Positions 36,999 through 46,377 of a DNA stretch of 64,000 nt are shown in pieces. The notes under the pieces are model-generated. The model was not told the origin of the DNA and searched no databases. It saw only the letters and a list, made by a program, of their open reading frames with translations. The DNA is from Sphaerosporella brunnea (Eukaryota > Ascomycota > Pezizomycetes > Pezizales > Pyronemataceae). The translations under genes were made by a program, and so were the position numbers. The stretch spans positions 1 through 64,000 of the forward strand of contig VXIS01000202.1 of the NCBI GenBank assembly GCA_008704415.1, read 5' to 3'. How positions within the stretch are numbered: the stretch's first letter is position 1; every line of letters starts with the position of its first letter.

Positions 36999-37893
36999 TG
37001 CGCTGCGGGTTTATTGTAAGCCAACATTGCCGCTTGCGGTTGCATCAAACTTACCTGTACCGTCAACGATGGTGTTGCTTTCGTGGGCAAAGAACGGGTT
37101 GGTGGTAGTGGTGAACTTTCAGAAAACCGCACTAAAGTCCCTGACCACTTGATATCGGTAGATAGTGGAGGATGAGATAAGATAAGAGATATTCCTAAAG
37201 CGGTAAGGCGCCAGCTGGCTGCTCACTGGTCATCACTCGACATACGAACCTTACCGCTTTAGGAATATCTCTTATCTTATCTCATCCTCCACTATCCACC
37301 ATCAAGTGGTCAGGGACTTTACCGCCACGTCCACTACCACCGCCACAGAGGGATGATGATACTTTCTTCCGGAAACACGCAATCCGAATACAACAGGATG
37401 GCCCTGGAGGTGCGTGCAAAAGAACAAGCAATCTTCTGCCAAGATTCGATCATATTTCGGTCACTTTCGTTCCCACGCCCGTTCTTTCTTTGCCCACCTC
37501 CCGCCCCACAGACGCGCCGCCGCCGCCACCACCCCCACGCAACCCATCCACCAAACAAACGCATCTCCATCACCGCCGGGCCTGGAGATCCATCCACATA
37601 AATCCCCTCCCCCTCTTCCCCTTCTCTCTGATCTTCGTCACGAATCAACAATCACCCCTCTTCAAATTATTGATCACCGCTATCTGATAACAAACTCCCG
37701 CCTTCTCTGCCTCGCGCCAAGGTAAAGTTCCCGTCCCACGTGCCTCCCATGCCGTTCCCCACTACGTCCTCCCCCGCCATTAGCCCCGCCAAACGCCGAC
37801 CCATCCAGAGTACGTAGCTCACCGTACTGACACGCAGCAGGTGTCCTGCATCCGTCCCCCAACCAGTGAGTTAACGAAACAAGATTTAAAGCC
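36999..37893. promoter_or_regulatory. uL10m/CKB1 divergent promoter
   Basis: A 895 bp head-to-head spacer. It contains a 185 bp miniature inverted-repeat element (37135-37319) about 140 bp upstream of uL10m. A C-rich leader-like region runs from 37485 to 37870 on the CKB1 side. Confidence 0.45.
37135..37319. mobile_element. 185 bp MITE with ~70 bp inverted arms
   Basis: The left arm AAGTCCCTGACCACTTGATA... and right arm ...ATCAAGTGGTCAGGGACTT are nearly perfect inverted copies over about 70 bp, around a ~42 bp loop. TA flanks it at 37133-37134 and 37320-37321, as for Tc1/mariner-type MITEs. Its ends differ from the family at 4.1-5.9 kb, so it belongs to another family. It has no coding capacity. 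Confidence 0.85.
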
Positions 37894-38721
37894 ATGGCCG
37901 CCAACCAAACTGACGCACTCACCCGTAAAGTGGATGACTACAACTCCGAGACGGATTCCGACTACACCTCTTACTGGCGGGACTGGTTTGTGGCAACGCG
38001 GGGTCATGAGTACTTCTGCGAGATCGATGAGGAGTACTTGACGGACCGTTTCAACCTCACGGGCTTGCAGGCGGAAGTCCAATACTACCAGTATGCCCTG
38101 GATCTGATTACCGACGTCTTCGACTTCGATTGCGACGACGACATCCGCGAGCAGATCGAGAAGTCGGCGCGGCACTTGTACGGACTTGTTCACGCGCGGT
38201 ACATCATCACGACGCGGGGGTTACAGAAGATGGTAACTTCTTCCTCTTCCTCCTTCCATCTGTTTCGATCGAACACCACTGACTCTCTCCAGCTGGAGAA
38301 ATACAAGAAATTCGACTTTGGCCGGTGCCCACGCGTCTTCTGCCGTGCCCACCCGCTCCTTCCCATCGGCCTGAGCGATCTTCCCCATACCAAGAGCGTA
38401 AAGCTCTACTGCGCCAAATGCGAAGACGTGTATAGTCCCAAGTCCTCTCGCCATGCCAGCATCGATGGCGCCTACTTCGGCACGTCCTTCCCGCACATCC
38501 TCTTCCAAGTGTACCCCGCATTCATCCCGGCCAAGAGCAACGAGCGCTACTCACCGCGCTGCTTCGGGTTCAAGACACACGCGGTCGCGGCACTCGCCCG
38601 TTGGCAGGAACAAAAGCGCGATGAACAGGACCGAAGGCTAGCACAGGTAGGCATCGAGGTCAAGCGCGAGGATGACGACGAGCCAGAGGGCAGCAGCGAG
38701 GGAGAGGAGTTCTCGCGATAG
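37894..38721 (+). CDS. CKB1: Casein kinase 2 regulatory (beta) subunit
   Basis: Regulatory dimer of protein kinase CK2. Exons are 37894-38232 and 38293-38721, giving 255 aa. The family pattern is complete: SYWRDWFVATRGHEYFCEIDEEYL.DRFNLTGL, ALDLITDVFD, ARHLYGLVHARYIITTRGLQKM|LEKYKKFDFGRC. The zinc ribbon is CPRVFC...KLYCAKCEDVY, followed by SSRHASIDGAYFGTSFPH. The C-terminus is acidic (REDDDEPEGSSEGEEFS). The intron (60 nt, GTAACT...CTGACTCTCTCCAG) is in frame and stop-free, and unspliced reading would insert a Ser-rich stretch just before the zinc ribbon. The sequence is closer to the fungal Ckb1 branch than to Ckb2. Confidence 0.93.
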   Translation: MAANQTDALTRKVDDYNSETDSDYTSYWRDWFVATRGHEYFCEIDEEYLTDRFNLTGLQAEVQYYQYALDLITDVFDFDCDDDIREQIEKSARHLYGLVHARYIITTRGLQKMVTSSSSSFHLFRSNTTDSLQLEKYKKFDFGRCPRVFCRAHPLLPIGLSDLPHTKSVKLYCAKCEDVYSPKSSRHASIDGAYFGTSFPHILFQVYPAFIPAKSNERYSPRCFGFKTHAVAALARWQEQKRDEQDRRLAQVGIEVKREDDDEPEGSSEGEEFSR

Positions 38722-39180
38722 ACTCGCGGGCGTGGGGCTAAGCTGAGGGAGCTTGTCAGGGCAGCGTTGGTGCATAAAGCTGTGGCGTCATTGTTCTGGA
38801 GGAGATAATCGGGGTGGTCGGTGGGAGTGATGATAGGGAGGTGTAGACATGGCCGCTTTCTTGGTTTTCATCCTTTTTTTTCACGGGAGCTAGGTTCATC
38901 ATGTTCTGCTTCTGCTGCTTTTGTTGCTGCTGCTTGTCCGTGTAATTTCTGCTTTTTTTCTAGTTCCCTTTTTTTTATTTTACTGCATTTTGCTCCCCTT
39001 TTTGTTTGCGCATGAGCACGCTTTCTACTATCTTCTTCTGACTGGAGTTAGGTGCGGATGATGTTGATGGGAGTTCTCAGCTACTAGAAGGGAGAGGGAA
39101 TCTACACTATTTTTTACAGCTCTTTTTTTCTTTACCCGGTTATGTGTCATGCGAATGTACGTTATCGTGAGGCCTGAGGC
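38722..39180. other. Convergent 3' intergenic region (CKB1 / RPC25)
   Basis: T-rich 3' flanks of two convergent genes, with several runs of T (38872-38881, 38953-38959, 38969-38977) and nothing coding. Confidence 0.45.
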
Positions 39181-39986
39181 CTATTCTGCAGCCTCTTCTC
39201 CGTTTCCCAAAGCCTCATCTTCCCACCAGGCCACGAGACCCATACCAGCCTGCTGCGCTGACGCCTGAACCAGCCATCAGTCTGAGCCCCTCCCACCACA
39301 CCCTCACCCAGGAGAACTCACAATAATCCTATACGGCGGCTTCCTCTCGACCTCTCTACTGCCTTCCAGCAGATGCGGTGGCACGGGTAGCTGGTCTTCA
39401 AAGGTTTCCTCCTCGACCCTGAAGCGGATGACCTCATTCTTGTCCATATAGAACTTGTTCTCTTCGTTGTTCCAGACCCAGACATTCTCCTTGACGTCGT
39501 AGGTGGTGCCCTCGAACAGGTACGTAGCGGGGATGAAGATCTCGTCGAAGAAGTCTGTACGCACGTTGATTCCGTGGCGACTGCTCGACGAGATGCGTCC
39601 GGTCAAGACTTCGCCCTTGAACGGCCGGAACACGACAAGTCGGAACTCGACGGTTACATGTGCGCTGCCTGACCCGTGGCTGATCATGCCCTCGGTGACA
39701 CGCTGTATGTCGTAGAGCGTGATGCAGAGCCCGAGGTTGTAGACTACCTACTGGGAAGGCGAGCGTCAGCGAAGCCCGAGCGAGCAACAAGTGGGAGTAA
39801 AGGGAGGAGAAGAGACTTTGTTGGCGTATTTGGCATTGATCTGGTCTTCGAGCGCGTCCACCGTGCGCTTCGAAAAGTCTTCAGGGTCGACAATTACGAG
39901 GTCACTGAAGGAGCTCTGTTCTTGTTAGCCCCTTCCCCTCGACAACAATTCCTTCCCCAGAGGGGGGAACGAACGAGGATAAACAT
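39181..39986 (-). CDS. RPC25: RNA polymerase III subunit Rpc25/Rpc8
   Basis: Stalk subunit of Pol III (Rpb7 homologue). Exons are 39986-39975 (MFIL), 39915-39817, 39747-39322 and 39264-39181, giving 206 aa (yeast Rpc25 has 212). The spliced start MFIL|SSFSDLVIVDPEDFSKRTVDALEDQINAKYANK matches the family's MFIL..ISDLV start. Next come YNLGLCITLYDIQ, EFRLVVFRPFKGEVLTG (start of the S1/OB domain), FFDEIFIPATYLF, and the C-terminal PPYRII|ASAQQAGMGLVAWWE. The second intron uses a weak donor (GTCTCT) and acceptor CAGTAG. The first coding exon is only 12 nt. Confidence 0.9.
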
Positions 39987-41037
39987 TCTTGCCGGGTCTG
40001 GGCAGATTGTGCTGGTGGAAGTGCACGTGGTGGGTTCTAGACCCCCACCAGCGCGTCGCGGGCGCGTCGTAATGAAACCGAAAATGTCACATTGGAGGTT
40101 CGGATTTGCTGAAGGATTCCGAGCCAGTGATATGCAACTCAGTCAGTGAGCAGCAGTTCATGTACTCACAGAGCTGTTCGGCCAGATCTGAAAGAAAAGA
40201 AAAGATATCGTCCTTAAGCTTGTTGACATCCAAGGCAATGACTGTCCGAGTAGGTGGAGTAAATCTGAGACCAGTTTACTAGTACTCTAGAAACCCCAAC
40301 CCCAAACTCGCAGCACCAAGCCACCAAAGTGATGTTCCAGCCACGACTCGATATCGATGCATGGCACCCGAAAACCAAACACGATCTCTGGCAGTAAGTT
40401 GTGCATGCTACATAGCAAAAGACGAGCAACCGCTTTTAGCTGCATCGCGAAATGTTTGCGAGCCAATTGCAGCAGTGTTGACGAATAACGGCATATATGA
40501 GCTTTTGCCTTTCATACTTCATCTTTTATCGCGCATGTACGAGTACTCTAGCTGGAATTATCTTCGGTCCGGACAACATGCATACACCACAGATGAAAAG
40601 AATGAAGCTGCCACACCGCCAGCAAGCAGCATGCATTAAGATCTCGTCGTACAAAGAAAGTCTGCCACCGCCCGCCTTACAAAAGCAGAAAAAACTATTT
40701 TACATCATCGATTTACCACATCTCGAACTGGGTCGTACTATTCCCCAGGCGCGCATCTTTAGAGCGGGGAAACGGAGGGGACAGAACCGATGCGTCCACT
40801 GTCAGGGATTCGATGCCCACACTGCTTGCAGTGGATGGCCCGCACGTAGTGCATAGCCGCCGACTCAGGCTGCTGCGGCTGGCCGTAGCTGCGGCGCAGG
40901 GTTGGCCAATTCAGAAGACATGATGGCGGTGGTGGTGGTGCAGGAGGTTGAGGCGAAGTGAGTGCCAAAACTCCCATATCTGTTAAACAACCGTCACGCT
41001 GGGTCTAAGCAAAACAAATAAAAGCCCACATAGAGAC
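39987..41037. other. Gene-free stretch
   Basis: A 1.05 kb stretch between RPC25 and the U1-type zinc-finger gene. It includes the RPC25 leader. No coding frame with splice support and no repeat stood out. Confidence 0.4.
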
Positions 41038-41955
41038 CTAATCTTTTCTTCGCATCGTCTTGGCCCTCCGCTTCTTGAAGACGACACCATCACCAGGTGG
41101 GGCATCTTCCTCCTTTTTGATGGCGGCTTCCATTTCCTCGGTCTTGGCTGTAATCCCAGGGTAAAAGTCCACAAGCTCCTTCTTAACTCCATCGTCCGCC
41201 TTCGTCTCCTCTTTATCCGTACCCTCCTCTTTCTTCACCTTGAACGCGAAAGGCTTCTGCCCATCCTCCGCCTCGGCCTTCGGTTCAGCCCTAGCCAACC
41301 CCTTCCCCTTCTTTGCGAAGAGTGCGTCCAGGTCGACTTCCTCCTCTTTAACGCCAGGGTAGGTGCGGGCCTGGATCTTGAAGCTCCTGATCTCCTTCTC
41401 GTCATGATCCAGCTCATCCCACTTCCGTTTCCTCTCTTTCTCCTCCAACTCCTTCTTCCTCGCCTCAGCCAATTCCAACTGGACTCTCTCCTTTTCGCTT
41501 AGCTCCGGCTTCGCCTCCTCGACAGAAACAACCGACCACTCTCCGGGCAGGGCCAAGTCCCCTCTGAACTCCTCCGGCATCGCAACCCCGAGCGCCTCCA
41601 GCTCCTTCATCTGCCTCTTCTTTTCCTCCGCCGTCAACGGCCGATTCGCGACGCCCCAGCGCTCTCCTTTCTTCAGTTCCGGCTTCGCAACAGATGGGGC
41701 GGATCCCGCCGCGGCAGCAGAACTGCTGCCTCCCCCGCCGACCAGCGCGTTGAGCCGGGCGACTTCTCGTTTCGCATTCTCGGAGGCGGCGGTGGCGCGC
41801 TCGTTGTCTTTGTGGAGGTCCCGCAGGAAGCGTTTTAGCGCGGACTGATGCTTTGCGGTTGCCTCGTGGTTTTTGCGGCCGAGAGGCGTGTCGGTTACGA
41901 AGTCTTTGCAGTGCTTGCACCAATATTTGGGAATCGATTTCCAGTATTCGGACAT
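41038..41955 (-). CDS. U1-type zinc-finger protein, WBP4/FBP21-like splicing factor
   Basis: Single exon, 305 aa. The start MSEYWKSIPKYWC is the conserved opening of WBP4-like proteins. An upstream in-frame extension (to 42036) lacks similarity. The U1-C/matrin-type finger is C13-x2-C16-x13-H30-x5-H36 (CKHC...GRKNHEATAKH). This is followed by SALKRFLRDLHKDNE. The middle and end are charged and Glu/Lys-rich (coiled coil), ending VVFKKRRAKTMRRKD. WW domains of animal WBP4 are not evident. It probably acts in pre-mRNA splicing, binding snRNP components, by analogy only. Confidence 0.75.
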   Translation of the reverse strand: MSEYWKSIPKYWCKHCKDFVTDTPLGRKNHEATAKHQSALKRFLRDLHKDNERATAASENAKREVARLNALVGGGGSSSAAAAGSAPSVAKPELKKGERWGVANRPLTAEEKKRQMKELEALGVAMPEEFRGDLALPGEWSVVSVEEAKPELSEKERVQLELAEARKKELEEKERKRKWDELDHDEKEIRSFKIQARTYPGVKEEEVDLDALFAKKGKGLARAEPKAEAEDGQKPFAFKVKKEEGTDKEETKADDGVKKELVDFYPGITAKTEEMEAAIKKEEDAPPGDGVVFKKRRAKTMRRKD

Positions 41956-42247
41956 TTTGTGATTGGCGTTGTTGCTGGGTTGAGGTGTGAGACGCGTTGT
42001 GATGACAGAGGATGAAACAAGGTGTGGTCTGTGCACGGCTTAGGTAATTTTAATACCATCCCGCAACTTCAACTTCTTGTAGATTTCATTATCCATACCT
42101 ATTGCTACAGCTCTTGCAGGCACGAGAGTTCACCTAATTCTCGGGGCAAAATTTCCTGGCCGGGTGAAGGAATGACACCACATCCACGATTCAAAAAAAA
42201 AGGCCGTCTCGCGTATCATATCAAAAATATACATAATAACATTAATA

Positions 42248-42478
42248 TTAACGCCCCCGAGTACTTATTCCCCCTGAACCCGACCTCGAGGAAGCAGATT
42301 TCTTTGACCCCGCTCCCGATCCTGATCCTGATTGCGAGGTACTAGCTCTCGGATTTGATCTCGAGGAATTATTCCATGGTCCTTGTGACATACGCACGTT
42401 GTCCGCGTAGCCACAGCATTCACAGCTGTTGTTCCAGTCGGCGTTGAGGTGAGCGCAGTGGGGGCATTTCCAGGCCAT
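42248..42478 (-). CDS. 76-aa RanBP2-type zinc-finger protein
   Basis: The ORF begins MAWKCPHCAHLNADWNNSCE. It is a perfect RanBP2-type finger: W3-x-C5-x2-C8-x3-N12-x6-C19-x2-C22, with G23. The rest is Ser/Gly/Arg-rich, low-complexity and disordered (SGSGSGAGSKKSASSRSGSG...), ending TRGR. Such fingers bind ssRNA or ubiquitin in known proteins. It is too short to match a named family, but the intact motif argues for a real micro-gene. A related ORF lies ~770 bp upstream on the same strand. Confidence 0.5.
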   Translation of the reverse strand: MAWKCPHCAHLNADWNNSCECCGYADNVRMSQGPWNNSSRSNPRASTSQSGSGSGAGSKKSASSRSGSGGISTRGR

Positions 42479-43249
42479 TTGTTAGATGCGAAGTATTTAG
42501 TTAAGTGTCTTTTTTTGTTTTTTTCGGCTGTGTGGTTAGTTTCTTCGATTTGTTGACTTGATATAATCCGAGATGAGGGAAAAATGGATTTCTGTAATTT
42601 GTACTTGCTATGAGGCATGAGTTGCCACTAAAATTGACAGTTGAAAAGATCAAAGATTCTATGCCCCACCGGGTGGCGTTCGATGGCATCCAATTCAGCA
42701 TAGTATCTATACTCTAATGGGTGCTCTGACAAACCACCCGACGGAAATCTTTCCATTGTACCTATAAACGCTCCCCCTCCCCCTACCAGGTGTTGGTCCA
42801 GCGATCTTCAGCAAGTTGTCTGACAAGAAATTACTACACTTTTGTGCCTTGTTTTCCGCTATGTACGTAACTCCCTTCCTTTCGCGGCGCTCTCCAGCCA
42901 AGCTCCCGTTAAACGTGCAAAAAACGGGGCCTTCGGCGCGGCGGCAGAATATCCAAGGCGGGATTGACTAATATTGGCCATGGGCCTGCGGTTGAACGGC
43001 AGGAGTGTGGCGACTTCCTGATATCACCGGATTGGGAAATATACCCGTGGGGGTGGCGAGTGATAACATGTGTTTGGCTGCTTTCTTTGACAGCTTTTGT
43101 GAAGTTGTTGACTGGAAGAATATACAGCAGCAAAACAAAAAACGCCCCCCAAACACTCCACCCCGAAAAAAAAAACCGTGATAACGCCAGAAATCCAACC
43201 TCCAATCCAACGCCGCAAAACCCCACCATTCGTATTGCTCCGTTAAGCT
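42479..43249. other. Spacer between two small zinc-finger ORFs
   Basis: A 771 bp stretch with no supported gene. Its + strand contains A-rich patches near 43160-43176 and a C-rich patch near 42772-42783. Confidence 0.35.
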
Positions 43250-43405
43250 CTATCGTATGAAATCTTGGTAGCCGCAGATGCACGAGCTCGCTTGGTCTGG
43301 TCGGACTTGCGCACAGTGTGGGCATTTCCACGACAGGTTAATTTTCGTTGCTGGAGAAGACGCTCGAGGGGTGGTTGGCAGAGTTCGGTTGAGCGTTGAA
43401 GACAT
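43250..43405 (-). CDS. 51-aa zinc-finger-like ORF related to 42248-42478
   Basis: MSSTLNRTLPTTPRASSP... leads to W26-K-C28-P-H-C31-x10-C42-x-C44-G. This shares WKCPHCA and the second-knuckle position with the 76-aa ORF, but has C-x-C instead of C-x2-C and Arg at the usual Asn. It may be a diverged or decaying duplicate. The same frame is open upstream to 43606, so an alternative start is possible. Confidence 0.35.
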   Translation of the reverse strand: MSSTLNRTLPTTPRASSPATKINLSWKCPHCAQVRPDQASSCICGYQDFIR

Positions 43406-46377
43406 GGTCGAATACAGAAAGTCGTAGGAATCGTCGGGTCGTATTGTATGCCCGCAGGTGGTCGGATAGATGGAGATAGAGAACAGCCCTCTCTCTTCTC
43501 CCTCGGGGATCCAGGGGTCATTATGTATCCTGGAGCACCAGGTTGTCGAGCATCTAGAACCATACTTGTAAACATAACATTCAAAAAAAGTCTTGCCATG
43601 TTTCAATGTACCTACATAAGGCTATTTTGGAATCCAAGAAAGGCCTTTCGAGACGTAGATCCAGCGGTACGAGAACTGCCGACTCCGCCAAGCAAGTGGA
43701 AGCCCGGAGGTTCACCCCGTCGCGCTATGGACCGCCGTGCCGGCCGTCAAGCTCGTGATTGCGGTTGTTTCAGTGGCTAAGAAAAGCTTGGGTCTTTGGT
43801 ACAGCGGGTGGCGGTTTTTCGGGTTGGTCATATGTAGATATAACGGATGCGAATTAGTAACTCCCTCACAGCCGTGAGTGACTAGTAATGGTGAGACCTA
43901 GCCCGTGGGCCTAGTCTCACCATACATTAAGTACTTAGTACTTAGCTAAGCTTATCGCACCGCTAAAGGGGCGGCAATGTGGGATAATGGTATTAATGGT
44001 GTTGGTACTTCTTTCCGTCAGTCGTTAGGTATTGGCAGCTCTTGCGTGGCGTTGCACATGCGGTTGAGATGACCCCTTCTTGAGTCTTGGTTCCGAGTGG
44101 GGCGAGGGCTCCGGCGAGATGTCCCGGGCCGGACTCAGTATGGTCTCGAGCTCACCGAGTGACAAACTGTGAAGAGCGCTGGCATGGGAAATTTTCTGGC
44201 TCCCCTGGGCAATACAAGTGGAGTATTTAGGAGGGTATACATTAGGTACTTCACCAGAAGATCCGGATTGGACATCGATATAACTAGATTACACTAGATC
44301 CTGTAGATGGGCATTAATGCACGAATACTCGTACAACAGCACTGCAGTACTGTCGCGCAGGGTACCTACCCAATACACAAGGGAAAAGGCCAAGCCTATT
44401 CCTTCATTTACAAAGCCCCAAATAGACGTTCATAATTGCACTTGTCAAAATCCCCAGCAGTTGTGTGGCGATGATGTTTCCGGATCCGCCACGAAAAGGC
44501 CCCGGACGTCCGACTCAACGCCCCCGTCCTGATACGATTTCCATGATTGAGGTGGCCGTGGCTGTCTCCCGGGGCGGACCCCGTCCAAATCCCCGCACTC
44601 AGATCAAACTTTGAGATAGTCATCCCTTCTCATCAGCTATTTTACATGCTCCGATTTGTGGTTTTCCTAGGCCCAGCTCCGAACCTGCAGCTGCCTTGTT
44701 CTGATTGCTTTTCTTCTTTTTAGCACCTTTCTGCAACTTACAATTCGTCAAAGGAATCTCTTTAGTATCTACCTTTTGTTGGCAGTGAAGCGGAGATTAA
44801 CAACCCCGAATATGTTCTATATACCGCCGATCAATATTCTTGTTTTGAACCGTGATAAATCGGCAAACGTGCTCTCTTAAGCACTATCAGTTGTCCGCAT
44901 TAAACTCACTCCACAGATACGAAATTACTAGCCATAGTAGCCAAGATGTAGAGCCGGAGGAAAGACTACTGGGGAGCAGCGGGAAAGGAAGAGCAGCGGC
45001 AAAAGCTGCCAGAAGGACTGCCAGGCGAGGAGAGAGAAGGGCAAGTTTGGGCTCAAACTCTCTATTTGCTGGCCTCAACTAAGACCCTCAAATATCCACC
45101 TCTCCATAAGATGCGGTCCCGACTCCACGCCAATCAGAAGCAGCACCCCATCTCGATGGACTCCACGGCGACTGGCTGTGTTGAACGTCCGCATGGAATA
45201 AGATGCTGGGTTTCGTCGCGCGCTCGACTCGGTTCTCCATGATCGGAATGAGACTAGTCCCGACATCCGTAATTTAGATCCCATTAAGCAGCCCAAGCAG
45301 CTGGCGGTATTAATCCGGACGATATTGGCTTTCATGAGGGATCAGAACCCTACAGGCCGTTCGGAAAAACTATCGACTGGGGGTGGGTGAGGTACTTTCT
45401 GCATGAATCGGCCAGAGAGCGTCATACCATTCCTGTTTTCTGAGGTCTTCGTGGGTGAAGATAAAAAAAAAATTTTTTAAAAAAAATGGGCATAGATAGA
45501 GGCGTCACTATAGTAAAGATGCAATCAGTGCCTTCTTTCACTTGCTGCTATGTGGTCCAGACGCATAAGATAGCAGGAGGCCATGGAAGGATCGAATGCC
45601 ACACAGTGAAGCTTCTCTGCCCACTCCAGCACTCCCATCTGCAACACAGCAACCACAGGTATCCACATTCCTTCCTCGCAGATTTCCTTCAACTCGCACC
45701 ATGGAGACGAAATGTTCGCCGATGATCAGATGAACTTCGACACAAACAAGCAGGTACCAGCACAAAGTCGATCGCGACCACAAAGGCACATTAAATCACC
45801 CGTATTAAAGTCATGTTGCTTCCTCAGTTCAACTTTCAGTTCAACATCGGAGTCAAGAGATGTTCCTGAATGCACAAAACACTACCAATCCGGTACTGTA
45901 AGTAGGTCCGGCGAGAGCATTACAGAGGGGTGTGTCGTGCGTGGTTAATTGGTTGAGCTAATGAGATTGGCAGGTCAATAGACTATTTGTACCGGCTGCG
46001 AGAATGGGGCCCTCAACACGAAACTTAATGTGGAGTAATGTTTTCGGATTGTTATCCACTTCTCTGCTTCAGTATGAGCTCTTACTCGAAGCCCTGGGCG
46101 AAAAACGGCCCGCCCTGGGTGAGAAAGATGCCTAACCTTTTGCACACCGGCGCAAATAGTCTGAGCGCAAGCGCAAGCGCATCGAAAGTTGTTTGTCAAT
46201 GCATATTGCTTGAGTCTTAAGGGAAGGCCTGTAGATACTTTATATGGACGGTGTTTGTTGACCATCTCCATGACCAATGTAATGTGAGTGACGCGCCATG
46301 CTCAAGCCAAGCCTCAGTGAACGCGAACTTCACCTTCACGGTGGTGAGTGCGACGTCATTCCACACAACAGTGGACA
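43406..46377. other. 3 kb gene-poor stretch
   Basis: It contains a strong 36 bp hairpin (43888-43923), an ACTTAG-rich patch just after it, and an A/T homopolymer block at 45461-45486. There is an ORF remnant on + at about 45110-45390 with one stop. No gene is otherwise supported. The last ~200 bp is the CWF19 promoter. Confidence 0.4.
43888..43923. repeat. 36 bp inverted repeat (hairpin)
   Basis: ATGGTGAGACCTAGCCC and GGGCCTAGTCTCACCAT pair with one offset base on each side, around a short loop. It lies in intergenic DNA and its function is unknown. Confidence 0.6.
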
